Part shown: positions 57,218 through 64,000 of the stretch, piece after piece
Layout of the letters: every line of letters begins with the position of its first letter
Position numbering within the stretch: position 1 is the first letter of the stretch
Assembly (NCBI GenBank): GCA_027405735.1
Contig: JAPEHQ010000001.1
Coordinates: 3,038,001-3,102,000 of the forward strand
Length of the DNA stretch: 64,000 bases
Reading direction: 5' to 3'
Source of the DNA: Mucor racemosus
Taxonomy: Eukaryota; Mucoromycota; Mucoromycetes; Mucorales; Mucoraceae
The notes under the pieces: generated by a model
What the model saw: the letters and a program-made list of their open reading frames with translations, nothing else
Told to the model about the DNA's origin: nothing
The model's database searches: none
Position numbers and translations under genes: made by a program

Positions 57218-57670
57218 TTTATAATGGAAACAAGATATCGTTTATTTAGATATAAAAGTACGGCCTTTTATATTGATTTGACATTGAGATCCTGAGTTGT
57301 AATTTAAGGCACTATTAAACCATTAGATTTGTTTGATAGTAATCTATGGAATGAAATGGATTAATCATAATTTAACCGTGCTTGCAGGGCTTGTGAGTTG
57401 CCTTGTTTCAATACTGCGCTAAATATGCTTGTTGGATGTTGATCTGATAGCTACTTGATTGATTAACCGCTGGGATGAAATAATATGGTGTCATAATTGA
57501 GGCCCAAGCGTCATTGGTAATTACTAGATTAAACTTATTACGCTAGAAGTTCGTTATATCCGATATCAAGACTTTCAACTTCAATAATGCATGTCGTAGC
57601 CAATAGATTGTAAGATGTATTGATACTGTAGAAGATGATAACATATGGTACTTGATGGCATCACACAACA
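57218..57670 (-). repeat. Repeat D3, probable solo LTR, inverted
   Basis: Reverse complement aligns with D1 and D2 over about 450 bp. The end sequence (TTATAAA instead of TTATACA) is slightly changed. No target duplication seen. Confidence 0.6.
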
Positions 57671-58285
57671 TAATATACGATTCATATTTTTGCCAATGGT
57701 CATTCTTCCAAAAAAAAACCGAACAATCTCCAGAAGCGGCCATCTAATAATATTTCCAAGCTTTAAATCTCTAGAAAAAATTACCGGACAGCCCGGACGC
57801 GGTTTTTTAAATATTCCAAGCAGCTATAAGATGCAGGTATCAAAATTTTATACAAAAATTAAGATTCGACTGTATTGCTATTAATTATTCAAAGGCTTAT
57901 TTTAAGTAAAGCATAAATACAACCTACGACACTATTAGTCTAATAACGGATTTAACTTGAAAAGTATAAGATGATACAACCGAATTCAAAAAAAGTCCAT
58001 AAAATCACAAATTTAAAGGATTTATATATAAACGCACTACAGCCGACTTGTGCTGTACATTATGGCCTGATGAGTTGTTGCGCACACTAAATAATAACTA
58101 AAAGGAAAACAAGATGCACATGGGCACAACAAAAGAAACTGCACACAAGCATAACAAATAGCCTGTATGTGCAGAGTTATAGATTCTGTCCATGTGCATC
58201 ACATCAATCCCATGTGCGCATAATAGTAGAATTGTCCATAAGCATATCATCAATCCCTATTTGTGCATAATAATAAAATTTGACT

Positions 58286-59411
58286 ATGAGCATAAAGAGC
58301 TAATTGTATAGGCACAAATTGGTTTATACATGAGTATCATGCCGTTCTCGAAATTCCATTGCATTCTTTACTGGGATAATGGGGGGTTTTTAAATTACAT
58401 TTGCTTTTATTAATATACATTGTAGTTATAGACAATACAATTCAATAATACATTGTTGGTGTAGAGCAATAAATCATACAACTGCCAATATATTTACGAT
58501 TATTATTATTTGTAAATATGTTTATAGCTATAATGTTTACAGCAACGATGGTTTTTGCTCGAGCATAAACCTAAATAACACTTACTGCTTAAATTTATAT
58601 GCTAGCCAAATCGAATGTTGTGGATTTTACTTTATTATACATAAAATTTAAACAAATTAACCTTCTTTAAATTTACTATTTTAGTTTACGATTGTCAGCT
58701 ATAAAAAGATTTGTTTTCAAATATAGCTACAATCATGACTATGTTAATCAAGCAAGACATTAGATTGTTCTTTTTTTTTGTTTCTATATCATTTAAAATT
58801 TTACCACTTTTCTGGAACATTTTGTGAGCTTGTAGCCAGTGATATATAGCTCTTTATTGAGTAGATATAAATATCATTGCCTTCGATTAATTCGATCTGG
58901 TAATCAAGAAATACATCTAACAATACAGTAGTAAATAATGATATTTGCTCTTAAAATGCAGTTAAATGAAAATATCAGTCTCTAATATAGACTGCTACTT
59001 ATATTAAAAACATTAGCCCCTTACGTTAGCATGCGTATTCAAATAAAAGAAAAGAATACCAGCTTGTTGATAGTCTGATATACATTATCAAACGGTGAAT
59101 ATATCCTTGGAATATGAAAACAAAAAGAGAGAAAAAACACACGTAGAAAAGGATTATTTTCAAAACTTTACATTATCTAGCGCAATTAAAACCCTGCTAA
59201 ATTGCACATTTCAGCCAATGTAAAAGCAGCATTAAAGCGCATGAACCATAAGCTAAACAAAATAGGTAATATCTGTTATCATAAAATCATACATTTTTTT
59301 ACCAGAAATATCGTCTGTCATATTATACATTCATTAAAAAATTAGAAAAGCGAGCCCGTAAGGCGATGGCATAATTGAACATAGCAAGATTGAAGAGCTA
59401 CAGTAAGTCTC
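58286..59411. other. Insertion of unknown type within duplication copy 2
   Basis: About 1.1 kb absent from copy 1. AT-rich with no open frame of note, no terminal repeats recognised and no clear target duplication. Confidence 0.45.
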
Positions 59412-60148
59412 TTCTTATGTTATGGTATATATCTAAGTTTTAAATAAAAAAGGGCCTTTTTTTCAAACTTTTCTTATCTTTGACCACGTACGGTCTGAAA
59501 ATTCAGTTTTTGCAGCGGACATTTTCGGGACTCATTTTATCCTTACCAACACTCATGATTTTGATCAAAAAACAAAAAAATCAAATTTTGATACCAAAAT
59601 AAGCGTTTAAACATACTGCATTGTGAGAGAAAATTGTAGCCATAGCTAATATACATCTTATAAAAGCTTAATATTGAACGTTAAGTAATAAAAATTTGTA
59701 CTTTTGCCCCTAAAACGGATTTTTGGTTAAAGAATTTTCATGTAATATTTTGCAATAAAAAGGTTTGTTATTTTTTATTGAGTAAATAGAGCGCTAAATT
59801 TTTTATATGTGCATATTTTTTGTTTTTATAATTGGTAGTATAATTAACTCTTGATTTGCAAAATCAGAAAAAAAAAATTAAAAAATGTCAAAATTGATGA
59901 TCTGGACAAAAATAATTTTTGAAGTTAATATTCCGCTTATAAGCCTTGTAAGTCTTAAAAATAAGAAATTTCATAATACTTGAAAACTTTTTCAAGAATT
60001 TACAATGCTGTACCCACTTGATTCAAGCTTATTACTGTAAATCTTTATACATGTTAATATTGTGTAATAGTTTATTTGATGGTCATATAATTTTACTTTA
60101 TAATTATTGCGTTAGAGATGATTTACATTAAGTTTTATTCTTACTTCT

Positions 60149-60355
60149 CCAATATCAGAAACATAAACATGACCATCACTGGGACCTACTATCGCCGCCT
60201 TTTTATCCTCTTTGTCCCAAGCCAATTTATTCAATGTTTTACCAGAACCAACTTGAGTACTTACAAATGGTTCCTCAATATTTTCATTCAAATTCCATAA
60301 ATTAAATTGACTTGTTCAATCAACAGTAGTGTCAAATGTATCATCAGCATGCCTT
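60149..60355 (-). pseudogene. Captured exon fragment resembling dynein intermediate chain, copy 2
   Basis: Same fragment as at 55385-55592: L-W-N-L-N-E-N-I-E-E-P-F, V-G-S-G-K-T-L-N-K-L-A-W-D-K-E, D-G-H-V-Y-V-S-D-I-G-E, followed by GTAAG. This copy keeps the Trp and the D-I-G-E end that copy 1 has lost, and has its own stop near the start of the match. Confidence 0.65.
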
Positions 60356-60683
60356 ATGATAAATATCAGTCTAAAATCAGAAATATCCCATTGTCATTGT
60401 TATAAGCTATGAAAAGCTTGATTTTTAATAATACAGCAATTAAATAAAAAGCAAGATGGTACTAATAGCATATGGTGAGTATTTAACATCTACTATACGT
60501 AAGTTTGATGAATTATGTATTTAGATCCTTTTGAAAACCCTGAGGCAAACACAAGATCTTGGTCCTGTAATTTCTATCCATCAAAATGTTGCGATTTCTA
60601 CTACACAATGAATGCGCCTTTTATCAATCTTGGCCTCAATGTACATTGGGTATAAGTTTTTTACCAGTTGTATTTTCTCGACT

Positions 60684-61081
60684 TGTTATATCAAAAAATA
60701 CTAATATAAAAATACTCTGCTAAAAGATACATTTTATTAACTCATTGATGCTTCGTATTTATATGTTTTCTAAATGATAATTATATGATTATTAATATTA
60801 TTAATGAATTGCCAGGTATTGAGGTACTTGATATGATTTGGGAACAAATCATATTATACAATGGAATTTGTGGGATTGGGAATCTGTGATTGTATCATTT
60901 GAATAAGATGTAGGATTGCTTATGTTTCATTGTTGCCAAGTGTTCCTGAAGGTTCCTGATAGTCGCTGTTAATGCTAGTGGTTATGTATGACATTTAGTA
61001 TGAGTTACTAAATGTCATGCCATGTTGGATTTCAATAGTTGTTCCTGGATTTCTACATCTGGGTAAACTTCTGATATATCA
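60684..61081 (-). repeat. Solo LTR of a second retroelement family
   Basis: 398 bp from TGTTATATCA to TGATATATCA, flanked by CGACT (60679-60683) and CTACT (61082-61086), a 5-bp duplication with one change. Copy 1 of the segmental duplication is the empty site. In minus sense it has a TATAAATA box and AATAAA, as an LTR should. Confidence 0.75.
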
Positions 61082-61117
61082 CTACTAATTCATTAATATT
61101 CGGTCATATTGAACGAT

Positions 61118-63399
61118 GATTCGTAACATTGCCAAAAAAATAGAAGAACAAATGCTTCAAGAGTTTTCTGCATATCAAATTGTGCAATTTAGTACCAATG
61201 ATTGTACTTAACTATGCTTTTTGAACCTATTGATGTTAATCAGAATAATTAATACTTTCATTCAAAAGTAAGCTTTGCTTTATACATTTACATTCACCCA
61301 TTCAATAAATGATACTGTAATTTATTATCCGTTATATCAATCAACCAACTTCATCTTGATTCGATACGTTTTACAATTAAATACTTAAATTACACTCGAG
61401 CACTTGAGCCACCACGTATTGCCACAAAAAAATCTCGTACAGATCGATGGAGCATCACAATTTGGATCATTTTTTTTGTGTTCATAGACCTGAGCTCTCT
61501 CACACATTCACAGATATCTGCATAAACCATATCTCTATCTATTCAATTTAACTGAAATACATTGAAAACCAACATTGTACTCGATAAAACGCCTTACTTT
61601 ATTGCGAGTCAACACAACAACTAATTTGATGCTAGTTTAGCATCTGCAGTTGAACAAGATAAATTTGGGATTAGATAACCCCTTTTAATAGTTTTGCATA
61701 CCATGAGCTAATAGTGGAGGACCGTTAATATAGATACCCTAATCAAGGATGGTGAGTTAACTCAAATGGGCGAACGAGTCGTCGATATAGCAGTATAAAT
61801 GAAATATTAAAGTCAAATATAGCAATTAAATGAGCAAGAGATGATAAACCATGTAAATTAGCATAATTAAATTGCTTCAAGCGTTTTGAACTGAGTATGC
61901 CTTTACTTTTGACCTATAAAAATTGATTTATTAGTAAAACCAATTAACAAGTAATCATTGTGGTGGTGTACCTTTGATAGTTGGTAGTGGTATACAAGAC
62001 AACGTCTTGTTTTCCTCTTCTTGGCTTTTAGTGATTAAATATAAACAAATATTTTTTAGAAACTAAATAGATTAACAAGATTTTATTTATTCATTCAAAT
62101 CAAGTCAATGCTATACATACTCTCATAATCACCAGTTTTTCAACAGGTAAATATCGATTTTAGACCAAAAAAGCATTAATTATAAAGTAGATGATGGAGC
62201 AAAATAACTAAGTCTTGGATGCTTTTTTTGTTCGAGAAAAAAATTATATCGCGCTCTAACATTAGCAGTTGATAATTCATTTCCAAATAAACAATAGGAA
62301 AAACATGTACTTGTACCTGCTACTTGATTTCAGTTTATAAAAGATTGGTCTTTTTGTTGTGGTTTTAAACATAAATAAAAGAGTGGAGAAGAAAAAAGAA
62401 AAGTAATCCTAAATTAATCGATTTTGTGAGTTAGAAACAGAAATTTACAAAGGCATAAATACTTTTAGTGTTGCCAAACAGGTTGTTGTCTTTGCTCCCA
62501 TTTGGTCTCCGAAAGAAGAACATGGGCGGAACTCTTTCAAACCCCAAATTTCAAATTGATATATCTCGTCAGTATGGCAATTCTGTTAAATCAGAGTAAC
62601 TCACATCTGCTTTGAACCATTCAAATTATCTTTGTTATTAATTATATTATGATTGATATACTTTAGTAAATTAACTAAAAAACCTCGATATCATTGCTCT
62701 GCTCATCTGGGCTGCCCGATCTGCACAAAATTTTCTATTCTTCCCATCTGTGCAGATCATTATGCCCATGGGAAGCATAGTTTGGCCGTAGTAATTTATC
62801 AGAATATGTTGATGTTAAATAAAATTAAAAATTTTATCAAGTAAAGAGATATCATTTACTAAAAGGAAATAAAGAGGGTTTATATACTAATTGAGTTGAG
62901 GGAAATGATGATGTGGTAAGGATTATAGGTATTATCTATTATACTAATAATGTGGCATGATGGTGGAACATCATGCTTTAATGTCATGCTGTAATATCAT
63001 GCTGTAATATCATGCTGGAACCGTGGTTCCGTTGATGTTTAATTTGCTTGAATTTCGGTTCGTAAATTATTCTTTTACTTTTGGATTCGACATCCGGTTA
63101 AGAATGATACATCACGTAGTGTTAAGTATTATTTATCAAACCCGAAAGTATACAACATCGCCCAATATTGAGTCGAATTATATAAAATCTTCAAATAAGA
63201 AGATAGATCCAACTCAAAGTTACTCTGCTTTTTTTTTTTCAGCAAAAAATATTGATTTTTCGTCCAGATAATTAAAATAATAGTTCTTATCACAGCTTGG
63301 AATCTATCATAACGGGGTTCCAAAATTGATTTAATAAGAAAATGGACGAAAAATTGTTCAAAAATTAATAAATAAAACCTTTCATCCAAAAAAAAAAAA
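61118..63399. other. Gene-poor intergenic stretch
   Basis: No coding sequence supported. A short tandem array of a 13-bp unit (AATATCATGCTGT type, about four copies) lies at 62965-63020. A-run at 63389-63410. Confidence 0.45.
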
Positions 63400-63964
63400 A
63401 AAAAAAAAAACTGTTCAAAAAACAAAATCGCTTAATCGCTCATGAGCTGCAAAGTAAGTCAACTTAACGTACTAAATAATTTTTGTACACTTTTAAATTC
63501 TGCATCCATATAAATAAAAATGAAACAAACGCTCCATATTAAATTTTGCGTAAAATGCAATTGAAGTTTTAAAGGTTTTTCGAAGATATGCATCACTTTT
63601 TATAAGCATATTTAAGATATAAGTAATTGAAATGTTGCACAAAAAGATCATCTACCGATCGAGCTATTGCAAAACCATCTAGCTGCATTTTTCGTAGAGA
63701 AAACAAGATTTTTGTCCAAATTTTTTTCAGATTCAGAATTTGGGATGAGGGTATACAAGGGAAAAATGGAAGCTAGATACGAAGGTATCTTTTTATACAC
63801 ATTTTTGAAGATATCTCGACGAAAAATCAATATTTTGAAAAAAACTAAATTGGGTCCAAGAGAGCTCAGGGATCTTAATGATATGAATGTAAAAAAAATA
63901 TTGTTCAATTTAACCAATATTTTGAAACATATTACATAAATGTCAAAAAAAATGAAAAAAAAAT
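63400..63964 (-). repeat. Dispersed repeat family E, copy 3
   Basis: Reverse complement aligns with 4680-5290 over nearly its full length. The frame on the plus strand (63667-63939) is the counterpart of the minus-strand frame 4937..4716 in copy 1. Confidence 0.7.
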
Positions 63965-64000
63965 AAAAGTGCTCAGAACCTTTTCATATTAAAATATGTT

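Larger units (their letters stand above)
58028..61117 (+). repeat. Segmental duplication, copy 2, with two insertions
   Basis: Aligns with 54360-55948. It is longer because of about 1.1 kb inserted at about 58286-59411 and a 398-bp solo LTR at 60684-61081. Divergence between the copies is clear, so the duplication is not recent. Confidence 0.8.

Overview
The window is nuclear DNA of a filamentous fungus, most likely an early-diverging mould of the Mucoromycota (Mucorales-like). The evidence is AT-rich DNA, split genes with many short GT..AG introns (about 48-100 nt), fungal-type proteins (Zn2Cys6 factor, VTC4, PHO88/SND3, peroxisomal ATP carrier) and a heavy load of degenerate repeats. The phylum is an inference; the species cannot be named from this sequence.

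The window alternates between gene islands and repeat deserts. Island 1 (1-4042): a Zn2Cys6 transcription factor cut by the window start, a Rab5-type GTPase and a PEBP-family protein; the last two diverge from a 269-bp intergenic promoter region. Lone gene (17492-18673): a bHLH factor. Island 2 (37602-50630): VTC4 polyphosphate polymerase, RPN11 deubiquitinase with a 13-nt microexon, a truncated unrecognised four-exon gene, a LINE remnant, a peroxisomal carrier, a VOC/glyoxalase-fold protein, MED6 and PHO88/SND3. A tRNA-Ala(AGC) lies at 51586-51658. These are mostly unrelated housekeeping genes; there is no operon or biosynthetic cluster. Exon joins were worked out by hand and all keep frame.

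The deserts are built from nested elements. At 5698-14351 an old LTR-type element with a 5-bp target duplication (ATACG) is split by a young, intact Ty3/Gypsy chromovirus (6356-12426) with apparently identical 245-bp LTRs, its own duplication (ACTTG) and one uninterrupted 1736-residue Gag-Pol. From 23362 to 36131 a pair of 1.1-kb inverted repeats flanks further copies of the old element, a Merlin (IS1595-like) DNA transposon with an intact transposase and a second small ORF, and a block of minisatellites. From 51.9 kb to the end there are solo LTRs, a broken hAT transposase, and a divergent segmental duplication (54360-55948 and 58028-61117). Both copies of that duplication carry a captured exon resembling the C-terminal WD40 part of dynein intermediate chain.

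No CRISPR, operon or bacterial-style system is present. The most unusual items are the nested retroelement with its X-Y-Z-Y-X layout, the two-ORF Merlin element, the captured dynein exon, the RPN11 microexon and the large inverted repeat. All similarity statements are alignments by eye, so repeat borders are approximate unless a target duplication is named.
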